DNA of 64,000 nucleotides from positions 62,001-126,000 of the forward strand of contig JAECRL010000001.1 of NCBI GenBank assembly GCA_016000265.1, read 5' to 3'. The notes beneath the pieces are model-generated. The model saw only the letters and a program-made list of their open reading frames with translations, searched no databases and was not told where the DNA came from. Below are positions 18,218 through 27,105 of this stretch, piece by piece. This stretch comes from Burkholderiales bacterium (GTDB lineage Bacteria > Pseudomonadota > Gammaproteobacteria > Burkholderiales > Burkholderiaceae_C). Numbering within the stretch: position 1 is the stretch's first letter; the number at the start of each line of letters is the position of its first letter. A program made the position numbers and the translations under genes.

Positions 18218-21200
18218 ATGAATCACATCTTCCGCGTCGTCTGGAACAGTGGCTTGGGCAGCTGGGTGGCCGCAGCCGAAACCGCCAAGGGGCGCGTGCG
18301 CTCGGCCAGCGCCGGCTCGGGACGTGCGGCCTTGTCTGTGGCGCCGCTTTTTGTCCTGACCGCCACCGCTTGGGCGGCCGGGCCGGGGCAGCCCACGGTG
18401 CAGTCGGTGACCCCGGGCACCAGCGCACTGGTGGCGGGCAACGGGGCCACGGTGTTCAACGTGGCCAACCCCAATGCGCAGGGGCTGTCTCACAACCAGT
18501 TCACCCGCTATGACGTTGACAGCAAGGGCCTCGTGCTCAACAACGCCACCTCGGCTTCGGGGTTGTCGGCGCTGTCTCAACTGGCCGGTCGCGTGGGCAC
18601 CAACACGGGCTTGTCTCGGTCTGCGTCGGTCATCCTCAACGAGGTGGTGAGCAACAACCGGTCGACGCTGGCCGGTTTCACCGAGGTGTTGGGCGGGCGG
18701 GCCGACGTGATCGTTGCCAACCCTTATGGCATCACCTGCTCGGGCTGCGGCTTCATCAACACCGACCGGGTGACCTTGAGCTCGGGGGTGCCTCGTTTTG
18801 ACGAGGCGGGGCGTTTCCAGGGCTTGGACGTGAGCCGGGGCGACATCCGCATCACCGGCGAGGGCCTCAATGCGAATGCTCAGCAGGTGCTGGACCTGGT
18901 GGCGCGCTCGGTGCAGTTGGAGGGCCCCGTGCACGCGCAGGACCTCATGGTGGTGCTGGGCAGCCAGGGCTGGTCGTACGGCGATCGGCAGGCCACCGCC
19001 TCGCTCACCGCACAGGGTGAGACGCCGCTCTATGCCTTGGACTCGTCGACCCTGGGCGGCATGTACGCACAGCGCATCCGCTTGATGGCGACCGATTCGG
19101 GCGTGGGCGTGCGCATGCGAGGTGACATGGCCGCCAGCGTGGCGGACGTTCAGATCAGCGTGTCGGGGCAGGTTGAGTTGCGCGGCAAGGTGTCGGCGCA
19201 GGGCAGCGTGGATTTGCGCTCAAGCCATGCTGGCGAGCAAGCCATTTTTTTGGCCGATGCGTCGGTGAGTGCGAAGCAGGATGTGCGCGTGGATGCCGTG
19301 GGTGCACTGCAAGCCATGGGCGCCCAGTTGTTTGCCGGTCGTGACCTGGTCATGCTGGCCGCGCAGGCATCGGCTCGCACCTCGGCCTTCCAGTCGGGGC
19401 AGGACCTGAGCTGGCGCTCCCTGGCGGGCGAGCTGAGCCTGGGCGACTCGGCCATGCAGGCCGGCCGCCACCTGTCGCTGGACGCTGGGGGCTCGCGCTT
19501 GAGCACGCAAGCCGCTTCGGGGCAGGCGATCGTGAGCCTGGCAGGTGAGGTGAGCTTGCGTGCCGGGCATTGGGTGCATGGCGGTCAGCTGAGTGCCGAA
19601 GGCGGCGTGCTGCGCGTGCACGCCGACCAGATCGATCACCATGGCGTGAGCCAGGCTCGGTCGGGCCTGGAGGTCCGTGGCCTGGCGGCCGATGGCGTGG
19701 CCGAACTGCACAACACCGGTCGCTTGCAGAGCGACGCCGACATGACGCTCAAGCTGGGTCGGGCCCGCAACGACGCGGGCGCCAAGGTCCAGGCGCGCAC
19801 GGGCAGCCGCGTTTTGGCCTCCAGCCTGGACAACCAGGGCAGTTGGGTGACCTCGACGCAGGCCTTGGCGGGCAGCGATGTGCTGGCCTTGAGCGGCGGC
19901 TGGCGCAACACGGGCGAGATGGAGTCGGCGCGCGCCTTGTCGGTGGAGGCGGATCACCTGGACAACCAGGGCGTGGTCTCCAGTGACGGGCCGTTGTCGA
20001 TCAAGTTGCGCGATCAGCAGGGGCTGGTGCAGGGGGCGCAAGCCGTCATGCGTTCGCGCGCGGGATTGGACCTGGAAGCGCAGCGGTTGAACAACGCGGG
20101 CACCCTGTTTGCCCAGGGCCTCATGCGCTTGCAAGGTGGTGCGGCGTCGCCCATGGTGGGCTTGCTCAACAGCGGTCGACTGGTCACCGATGGGCGGCTG
20201 GAAGTGGCCGCTCAGCAGTTGGAAAACCTCGGTTTGATGCAAGCCCGTCAGGGCACACGGGCGGAGTTGGGCAGCCTGCTGCAGTCGGGCAGCTGGGTGC
20301 TGTCGGCCCAGGCCGCGGTCGCACCGGATGAGGTGAGGGTGGCGGGCAGTTGGCGGCAGTCGGGTGTGACGCAGTCGGCGGGGGGGCTGTTGGCCTGGGC
20401 CGATGCCTGGTCCAACACGGGCTCGCTCGCGGTGGCGCAGGACCTGGTTTGGCAAGGCACCGGGGCCGCCACCTTGGACAACACGGGCGCTTGGTTGGTG
20501 GGGGGGCGTGCCGAGTTGCGTGCGGCCAGCCTCGTGAACCGCGGGCGCATGCACGCCCGCGGCGACTGGGTGGCCAGCGGGGTGGACGGCGCGGCGAGCC
20601 TGGACCTGCACAACCTGGGGCAGCTTTCCACCGACGGCTCGCTGTCGCTGTCAGCCGACGAGGTGCGCAACGACGCCGGCGGCGTGGTCCAGGCGGGGCA
20701 GGGCACGACCTTGCAGGCCCGCGAGGGCCGCAACGCAGGCACCTGGATCGGGGCCATGTCAGCCGGTGCCCGCAGCAGCTGGACGCTGACCGGCGCTTGG
20801 CACAACTCCGGCACCCTGAACGCGTCGGGCGACTGGGCCTGGCGAGCCTGGGGGCTGGAGAACCTGGGCGAGGTGTGGGTCGGGGGCGACCTGGACCTGG
20901 TCTTGACGGGAGCAGGCGTCGATCAGGTCGCCCTGAACAACGCAAAGAAAGCCGGCTTGCGGGCCCGCGCGCTGTCGATCTGGGCCACGGGGCTGGTGAG
21001 CAACGCAGGCGCGGTGGCGGCACGCGGCGGCCTGCTGTCCCTGACGGCCCACGCCCTGAGCAACGAAGGCACCTTGTATGGTCAGCAAGGTCTGGCGCTG
21101 CAGGGCACATCAGGTGCCTTGGCGAGCCTGAGCAACAGCGGCCAAATGCTGTCCGATGGTGCCTTGGGTGTGCGGGCTGTGCAGCTGCACAACCTGTCGG

Positions 21201-24200
21201 TGGGGTGGGTCCAGGCCGCCCAGAGATCGGACATCTGGGCGGGGTCGTTCACGCAGGAGGGCAATTGGTTCCTGTCGACCGCAGGGGGGGCGGCGCCCTC
21301 GCTGATCGAGGTCAGCGGGCTGTTCACGCAAGCGGGACTCACCCACGCCACAGGCGGCTACTCGGTCAGCGCCCAACGCTTGAGCAACTCAGGTCAGCTG
21401 CTGGGTGACGGGGCCATGTCCATTCGGGCGGGCGAGCTGATCAACCAGTCCACGGGGCGCATCCTGTCCATTGGGGACATCGACGTGCAAGCGGACTCGC
21501 TCGACAACCGCGGACAGTGGGCGGCCGATGGTGACGTGACCCTGGTGGTCAAGGGGCTGCTGTCCAACAGCAATCGCCTGCAGTCTGCGGCCACACTCGA
21601 TGTGCAAGCCAAAGACGTGGTGCAGGACGAGGGGGCCTTGATGTCCGCCCAGGCCATGAAGCTGCGTGCGCAGACCTTGGTGCTGAAGGCCCGAAGCACG
21701 CTGAGCACACAAGGCAAGTTGGACATCAGTGTCGGCTCGCTGAACAACACCGACAGCAGCCGCATCATGGGTTCGCTCAATGGCAACAGCCTGCTGGACG
21801 TCCGCATCGATCAGGATTTCCGCAACTTCGGGCTGATCTACTCCGGCAATGCTCTGAGGTTGAACACCAGCAACCTGATCAACGAGCTTGGCGCAGCGAT
21901 TTCCGGCTTGGGCCAGGTGGAGGTTTCCTCCAACAAGGACCTGGTCAACTGGGGCACGTTGTGGAGCGCCGAAGACCTGCACATCGATGCATCCCACGGC
22001 CTGTTCAGCAACCGAACCGATGAGGACCACGCCCAGGGTGTGGTCGAAGGCAAGACCGTTGTCATCCGGGCCGATCACCTGCGCAACGAAAGCACCATCA
22101 ACGCGCGGCAGGACTTGTTCGTTGAGGCCCGCGTGTTCGAGAACAAGCTGCGCGGAGACTGGACGGTCCAGACCCATCGGTTCAGCGAAGAAGGCGGCAG
22201 CGATCCGTCCTGGGTGGAAGATGGCAAGGGTGGCAGCACCTGGGAGTACACCCGCCACTGGGTGACCTGGGGCACCGACCAGGTCCTGGGCAATGGCTAC
22301 ACCAACCTCAATGGCCTGCCCACCTTCCACGCCCAGATGACCGCGGGTGGAACCCTGTCCATCACGGGGTTCCAGACCGCGCTCAACCACGGTGGAACCT
22401 TGTCGGCCAAGGCGATCCACATCGAGTCGGATCGCAGCAACGCCACGTTCACCAACAACAGCCTGGAGCTCAAGCGCTACGGCCACCGCAAGACCCGTGT
22501 GGCGCACATCCACTGGTGCTGGAACCACTTGTGCAAACACGGTGAGGGCTACGGTGAGTGGACCGAAGAGGCCCCTGTGCTGCTGAAGGTTCGCAGCTTT
22601 GGCGCGGGTGTCTACGCCGACAAGTTGACGGGCAGCGGCTTTGGATTGAGCTTGAATGGCACGCCCAAGCAGGCTTCTGTGGTTGGGGGGCCTGATGTCA
22701 CGCCACCCGCGCCGGGTGGCACCCCGGGAGGCTCGGTCTTCCTGGGCGACGACCCCGATCGCAAGCAGGGCGGACCCGTGGGCAACGTGGCATCCAACGC
22801 CAAGCCGGTGGCGGGCCTGACCGAGGCCGCGGCCCAGGTTCGCGAGCCGGTTCGACCCGATCAGATCGGCCTGCCTCCGGGCGTGAGCCACCTGCAGTTC
22901 GGCGGCATCCGCGTGAGCCTGCCCGGTGGCGGCAATGGCCAGTACATCACCATCGCAGATCCGCGTGCCAAGTACCTGGTGGAGACCAACCCGCTCTACC
23001 TGGCTGCCGGGCAGTTCGCCGGCTCCGATCTGCTGACCCGCGAGCTGGGCTGGGACCCGGATCGCCTCATCAAGCGCATGGGCGATGGCAACTACGAAGC
23101 CTTGCTGGTGCGTCAGCAGGTGGCGGCTCAGACCGGTCGAACCTGGTTGGCGGATGCCGGGCACAGCGACGCTCAGCAGATGCGCACCTTGATGAGCCAG
23201 GCGGTCAAGCAAGCCGGTGAGCTGGGCTTCACCTATGGCGAGCCGCTCAGCGCCACGCAGCAAGCCGCACTCAAGAGCGACCTGGTCTGGATGGTCAAGA
23301 CCCTGGTCGGGGATCAGGTGGTGCTCGCCCCGGTGGTCTACCTGTCCAGGCAAACGCTGGCCAGCATCGATCGGGGCAGCGTCATCGCGGCCCACGACGT
23401 GCAACTGGCGGTCAGCCGGTTGGACAACAACGGCGGCACGCTGAGTGGCGATCGTCAGCTCACGGTGGTCTCGCAAGGCGACATCGTCAACCTGTCTGGG
23501 GCGATCAAGGGCGGCAACGTCAGCCTGGCGTCGACTTCGGGTGACATCGTCAACCGAACCCTGGCACAGGAGCGCAATGGCCAGACGGTGGTGGGGCCCG
23601 AGGCGGTGATCGCCTCGACGGGCAACCTGCAACTCAAGGCGGGTGGCGACATCGACAACATCGGTGCACGCATGCAGGCGGGTGGCTCGGCTTCGCTGGT
23701 GGCCGATGGCGCGATCACCTTCGACTCGATCGCCAAACGCAGCTCAAGCGAGTCTCACCAGAGCACCCAGAAAGACGGGGTCCTGACCACCCAGCATGAG
23801 AAGACCGCGAGCGTCACCCAGGTCAAGTCGACCCTCAGCGTGGGACGGGACCTGGTCATGGATGCGGGCAAGGAGATCGTGCTGGCTGGCAGCGACGTCA
23901 CGGCCGCCGGCAACGCCGATTTGCAGGCCCGCGATGGCATCCAGGTCATCAACCGCATGGACACCACCCAAACGCAAAGCCGAACGGACCAAAGTGGCTG
24001 GGGCGTGGGCGGGGGCGTCTGGGGCACGTCCAAGACCACGACGGACACGGAGAAGGGCAAGGTGGTGGCCAGCACCTTGCAGGTGGGCGGCAACCTGAGC
24101 GCCCGCACTTCGGGGGACCTGCTGGTGCAAGGCTCCAAGGTCGATGTCAAGGGCGAGGGGGTGCTGCAGGCGCGTGACGTGAAGGCGATCGACGCGCACG

Positions 24201-27088
24201 ATTACAGCAAGACCACCTCGGTCACGGACACGACCAGCCTGCTCAAGGTGGTCAAGGGTGAGGGCAAGTCGGACTCGAAGTCGTCCGCCGAGGCCCAAGC
24301 AAAGCACAACGCCGACCAGCAGGTTGCTCAGGCCGGCGCCGGCGCCCAGGCCTCGGCCGAAGCCGAAGGCAAAGGGGGGCTGGCCTTTGTCAGCAACACC
24401 CGCACCGAGTTCAGCAGCGAGTCCACCCAGAGTCGCGGCAGCTCGGTGAGCTTCGGCAAGGGGGCGACCGTGCAGGCGCAGCGCGAGGTGCTGCTGCGTG
24501 GCTCGGACCTGAAGGCTGGCGGGGCGCTGGATGTTTCTGCGCAGAACGTCACCATCCAGGCCGGCCAGAACACCGAAACCAGCCGAACCAGCACCACGGA
24601 GACCAACATCGGTTTGATGGCCCGCACCACGAACAGTGCCGACGCCGACGCACAGGCAGCGGCCCGTGCCGACCGCGCAACCAGTGTTGCCGGCACCGCT
24701 GGCGCTTCGGCTGGGGCGGGTGCGCGCGCTGCAACCGAGTCGGAACTGCGCTTCGTGGATGTGCAGACCCGCACCACCGAAAAGGACAAGCTGACCCACA
24801 CCGGCAGCGAACTCTCGGGCGGATCGGTCAACCTGCGCGTCAAGGACAAGCTCCAGGTCGCGGGTTCGCAGGTCAAGTCGCAGGGTGACCTGGGCATCCA
24901 GGCCGGCTCGGTTGAGATCACCACGGCCGAGGACCGCGACACCACGAAGACCACCCGGATCGACGTGGGCATCGGCCTGCTGGCGGGCAGCCGCAACGAG
25001 GTCAAAGGCGGAGCCCAGGCCACGACGGGCAACGTCACCGACATGAACGCCAGCGCAGAGGGCTCGGCGAGCTCGCAGAACAAGCTGTCTCTGCTCAAGG
25101 TCGATGCGTCCAGCGAGAGCTCGCGCAAGGTCACCCACGTGGCAAGTGGCTTGAGCGCTGGCGGCGACATGAAGCTCGATGTCAAGGACGACCTGCGGGT
25201 CAAGGGCTCGGACATCCAGGCCGACGGATCGGCTGTGATCCAGGCCCGCAACCAGCGATTCGAAGCCGCGCAGGACCTGCACGAGAAGAGCTCCACCCGC
25301 AACGTCACCACCACGGGGCTGTACCTGGATGCCGAGGCCAAGGCCGGTGCCAAGGGGCAGGTGCTGGCGGGTGCGGATGCTTCGGCGCAAGTCGAGGGCG
25401 GCTACTTCGTCAACAACTCGGGCAGCAAATCGACCGAGGGCCGCACCACGGCCAGGGTGTCGAGCATTCGCACGGGAGGTGACCTGACGCGCGTGGCGCA
25501 GGGCAACATCACCGACGTGGGCACCGCCATCGAGGTGGGCGGCGACATGACCCAGAAGGCCGACACCCTCTCCAGCCTGGCGGCCAAGAACACCAGCTAC
25601 AGCAACACCGAATCTCACCAGAGCGAAGGTCGCTACGGCCTGTACGCGGGGGCCTCTGCCGGCGCCAGCGTCAATGGTGGAGCCGATGCGGACGCCTCGG
25701 TGGGCGCGCGCGTGAGGGCAGAGCACCAGCATTCGGTGGGCAGCAGCCAGGCCAGTGAGGCCGTGGCCTCCACCATCCAGGTGGGAGGCCAGCTGAACTC
25801 CAGCTCAAAGGGCCAGACCCTGCTGGAAGGCACCCAACTGGCCGCCGATGGCGACGTGCGTTTGCAGGCGGGCTCGCTCAAGGTGACGGCGGCTCGCGAC
25901 ACCGCCAGCTCCACGCAGACCGACGCCAAAGGCGCCGTGGCGGTGACGGTCAACGTCAACGCCAAGTCGGTGGTGGGTGGCGAGATCAGCGTGGCCGGCG
26001 AAGGCGGCACCACCCAGACCCAGTCCAGCACGGCTCGCGTGGCGAGCCTGAGCGGTGGCGGCAAACTGCAGGTCATCACCGATGGCGATGCCAGCTTCGA
26101 GGGCACCAAGTTGCGCGGCAGTGAATCGACGTCGGTGGATGCCGGCGGCAACGTCACCTTCGACGCCGCCACCAGCACCCGCAGCGAGACATCGAATGGT
26201 GGCAGCGCGTCGTTCGGTGTCGGTGGCGCCACCGGTGGCAAGGCAGACAAGCAGACCAAGAGTGGCACGGTCAGCCTGCAGGCTGACCACAAGCACGATG
26301 ATCAGCGGTCCAGCACTCAGCAGGCGGCCAGTGTCCAGGGGGGCACCATCGACATCCGCAGTGGCGGCAACACCCGTTTGGTCGGGACCGAGCTGGGGGC
26401 GCAAGGCGACGTCAACGTGGTCGCCAAGGGAGACCTGACGGTCGAAGCCAAGCGGGACACATCCTCGTCGGTGTCGGTGGGGGTGGGCCTGAGCGCTGGG
26501 GCCGGCAAGGAGCAGGAAAAGGGCGCCGGCAAGATCAAGACTGAGTCTTCGGTGACGGGGGGCTCGCAGGTCGACGTGGGGGTTCAGAAGTCCAGCGTTG
26601 AAAAGGGCGCGGTGGTGCTCAGTCAATCGGGCAACGTGCGCTTGTCTTCCGGTGGTGACACGACGCTGGTGGGCACGCAGGTGTCCGCGGAGAAGGGCAA
26701 GGCCTCGGTGTTGGCGGGGGGGCAGATCGTGGAGAGAGACGCACGCACGCTGCACGAAGCCGGTGGCGCCAAGGTGGGCTTGACGATGACGGTCAAGGAG
26801 ACCCAGACGCGCGACGAGGTGGAGAAGCTCCCCTCGGGCAAGACCCCACCCTCGGGCAAGACCCCACCCGTGACGCCGCCCAAGCCCCCGGTCAAGCCGC
26901 CTGCCAAGCCGCCCGTGACCCCGCCGGCCAAACCCCCTGTGCCGCCGAAGGCCTCGGAGAAGCCGACGAACAAGGTGGGCTTGGACGATGCCCGGGGCAG
27001 CTTCAACGCTCAGCGACGCGAGGGCAGCCAGGCAACGCACATCAAGGCAGGTGTGGTTGAAAAGCGCGCCAACGTGAGCCCGCCCTGA
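18218..27088 (+). CDS. Filamentous-haemagglutinin-type two-partner secretion exoprotein
   Basis: A 2956-residue TpsA protein. It starts with an extended signal peptide region (MNHIFRVVWNSGLGSWVAAA), a Sec core ending near residue 53 (TATAWAAG), and the TPS secretion domain at about 55-300, with HNQFTRYDVDSKGLVLNN and NPYGITCSGCGF (NPYG at 168-171). The body is a long beta-helix with repeats of the SLDNQGxW / LSNSGxL type to about residue 1250. A central unique part at about 1300-1700 includes a His/Trp-rich patch, and Fil_haemagg_2-like repeats (GSELSGGSVNLRVKDKLQVA) run at about 1850-2800. The tail is Pro/Lys-rich (about 2868-2915), then about 40 basic residues. No VENN motif, no toxin domain and no immunity gene are present, so it looks like an adhesin or biofilm protein rather than a CdiA. 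AGGGAG precedes the ATG at 18218. Confidence 0.93.
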   Translation: MNHIFRVVWNSGLGSWVAAAETAKGRVRSASAGSGRAALSVAPLFVLTATAWAAGPGQPTVQSVTPGTSALVAGNGATVFNVANPNAQGLSHNQFTRYDVDSKGLVLNNATSASGLSALSQLAGRVGTNTGLSRSASVILNEVVSNNRSTLAGFTEVLGGRADVIVANPYGITCSGCGFINTDRVTLSSGVPRFDEAGRFQGLDVSRGDIRITGEGLNANAQQVLDLVARSVQLEGPVHAQDLMVVLGSQGWSYGDRQATASLTAQGETPLYALDSSTLGGMYAQRIRLMATDSGVGVRMRGDMAASVADVQISVSGQVELRGKVSAQGSVDLRSSHAGEQAIFLADASVSAKQDVRVDAVGALQAMGAQLFAGRDLVMLAAQASARTSAFQSGQDLSWRSLAGELSLGDSAMQAGRHLSLDAGGSRLSTQAASGQAIVSLAGEVSLRAGHWVHGGQLSAEGGVLRVHADQIDHHGVSQARSGLEVRGLAADGVAELHNTGRLQSDADMTLKLGRARNDAGAKVQARTGSRVLASSLDNQGSWVTSTQALAGSDVLALSGGWRNTGEMESARALSVEADHLDNQGVVSSDGPLSIKLRDQQGLVQGAQAVMRSRAGLDLEAQRLNNAGTLFAQGLMRLQGGAASPMVGLLNSGRLVTDGRLEVAAQQLENLGLMQARQGTRAELGSLLQSGSWVLSAQAAVAPDEVRVAGSWRQSGVTQSAGGLLAWADAWSNTGSLAVAQDLVWQGTGAATLDNTGAWLVGGRAELRAASLVNRGRMHARGDWVASGVDGAASLDLHNLGQLSTDGSLSLSADEVRNDAGGVVQAGQGTTLQAREGRNAGTWIGAMSAGARSSWTLTGAWHNSGTLNASGDWAWRAWGLENLGEVWVGGDLDLVLTGAGVDQVALNNAKKAGLRARALSIWATGLVSNAGAVAARGGLLSLTAHALSNEGTLYGQQGLALQGTSGALASLSNSGQMLSDGALGVRAVQLHNLSVGWVQAAQRSDIWAGSFTQEGNWFLSTAGGAAPSLIEVSGLFTQAGLTHATGGYSVSAQRLSNSGQLLGDGAMSIRAGELINQSTGRILSIGDIDVQADSLDNRGQWAADGDVTLVVKGLLSNSNRLQSAATLDVQAKDVVQDEGALMSAQAMKLRAQTLVLKARSTLSTQGKLDISVGSLNNTDSSRIMGSLNGNSLLDVRIDQDFRNFGLIYSGNALRLNTSNLINELGAAISGLGQVEVSSNKDLVNWGTLWSAEDLHIDASHGLFSNRTDEDHAQGVVEGKTVVIRADHLRNESTINARQDLFVEARVFENKLRGDWTVQTHRFSEEGGSDPSWVEDGKGGSTWEYTRHWVTWGTDQVLGNGYTNLNGLPTFHAQMTAGGTLSITGFQTALNHGGTLSAKAIHIESDRSNATFTNNSLELKRYGHRKTRVAHIHWCWNHLCKHGEGYGEWTEEAPVLLKVRSFGAGVYADKLTGSGFGLSLNGTPKQASVVGGPDVTPPAPGGTPGGSVFLGDDPDRKQGGPVGNVASNAKPVAGLTEAAAQVREPVRPDQIGLPPGVSHLQFGGIRVSLPGGGNGQYITIADPRAKYLVETNPLYLAAGQFAGSDLLTRELGWDPDRLIKRMGDGNYEALLVRQQVAAQTGRTWLADAGHSDAQQMRTLMSQAVKQAGELGFTYGEPLSATQQAALKSDLVWMVKTLVGDQVVLAPVVYLSRQTLASIDRGSVIAAHDVQLAVSRLDNNGGTLSGDRQLTVVSQGDIVNLSGAIKGGNVSLASTSGDIVNRTLAQERNGQTVVGPEAVIASTGNLQLKAGGDIDNIGARMQAGGSASLVADGAITFDSIAKRSSSESHQSTQKDGVLTTQHEKTASVTQVKSTLSVGRDLVMDAGKEIVLAGSDVTAAGNADLQARDGIQVINRMDTTQTQSRTDQSGWGVGGGVWGTSKTTTDTEKGKVVASTLQVGGNLSARTSGDLLVQGSKVDVKGEGVLQARDVKAIDAHDYSKTTSVTDTTSLLKVVKGEGKSDSKSSAEAQAKHNADQQVAQAGAGAQASAEAEGKGGLAFVSNTRTEFSSESTQSRGSSVSFGKGATVQAQREVLLRGSDLKAGGALDVSAQNVTIQAGQNTETSRTSTTETNIGLMARTTNSADADAQAAARADRATSVAGTAGASAGAGARAATESELRFVDVQTRTTEKDKLTHTGSELSGGSVNLRVKDKLQVAGSQVKSQGDLGIQAGSVEITTAEDRDTTKTTRIDVGIGLLAGSRNEVKGGAQATTGNVTDMNASAEGSASSQNKLSLLKVDASSESSRKVTHVASGLSAGGDMKLDVKDDLRVKGSDIQADGSAVIQARNQRFEAAQDLHEKSSTRNVTTTGLYLDAEAKAGAKGQVLAGADASAQVEGGYFVNNSGSKSTEGRTTARVSSIRTGGDLTRVAQGNITDVGTAIEVGGDMTQKADTLSSLAAKNTSYSNTESHQSEGRYGLYAGASAGASVNGGADADASVGARVRAEHQHSVGSSQASEAVASTIQVGGQLNSSSKGQTLLEGTQLAADGDVRLQAGSLKVTAARDTASSTQTDAKGAVAVTVNVNAKSVVGGEISVAGEGGTTQTQSSTARVASLSGGGKLQVITDGDASFEGTKLRGSESTSVDAGGNVTFDAATSTRSETSNGGSASFGVGGATGGKADKQTKSGTVSLQADHKHDDQRSSTQQAASVQGGTIDIRSGGNTRLVGTELGAQGDVNVVAKGDLTVEAKRDTSSSVSVGVGLSAGAGKEQEKGAGKIKTESSVTGGSQVDVGVQKSSVEKGAVVLSQSGNVRLSSGGDTTLVGTQVSAEKGKASVLAGGQIVERDARTLHEAGGAKVGLTMTVKETQTRDEVEKLPSGKTPPSGKTPPVTPPKPPVKPPAKPPVTPPAKPPVPPKASEKPTNKVGLDDARGSFNAQRREGSQATHIKAGVVEKRANVSPP
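26831..26866 (+). repeat. Tandem 18-bp repeat, two copies, in the exoprotein tail
   Basis: CCCTCGGGCAAGACCCCA occurs twice with no base between and no mismatch. It encodes PSGKTP twice at the start of the Pro/Lys-rich tail of the exoprotein. The repeat keeps the reading frame, so copy number can change without breaking the gene. Confidence 0.9.
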
Positions 27089-27105
27089 GCAAGGGGGGTT
27101 GGGGC

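Noticed and set aside
21389-25732. Two long minus-strand frames (about 747 and 662 codons) within the exoprotein gene
   Set aside because: They are antisense to the repeats of the exoprotein and have no signal, motif or ribosome site.
26820-27088. A contact-dependent inhibition (CdiA) toxin end with an immunity gene
   Set aside because: No VENN motif, no toxin-like domain and no small gene after the stop; the convergent regulator starts its 3' end 17 bases away.
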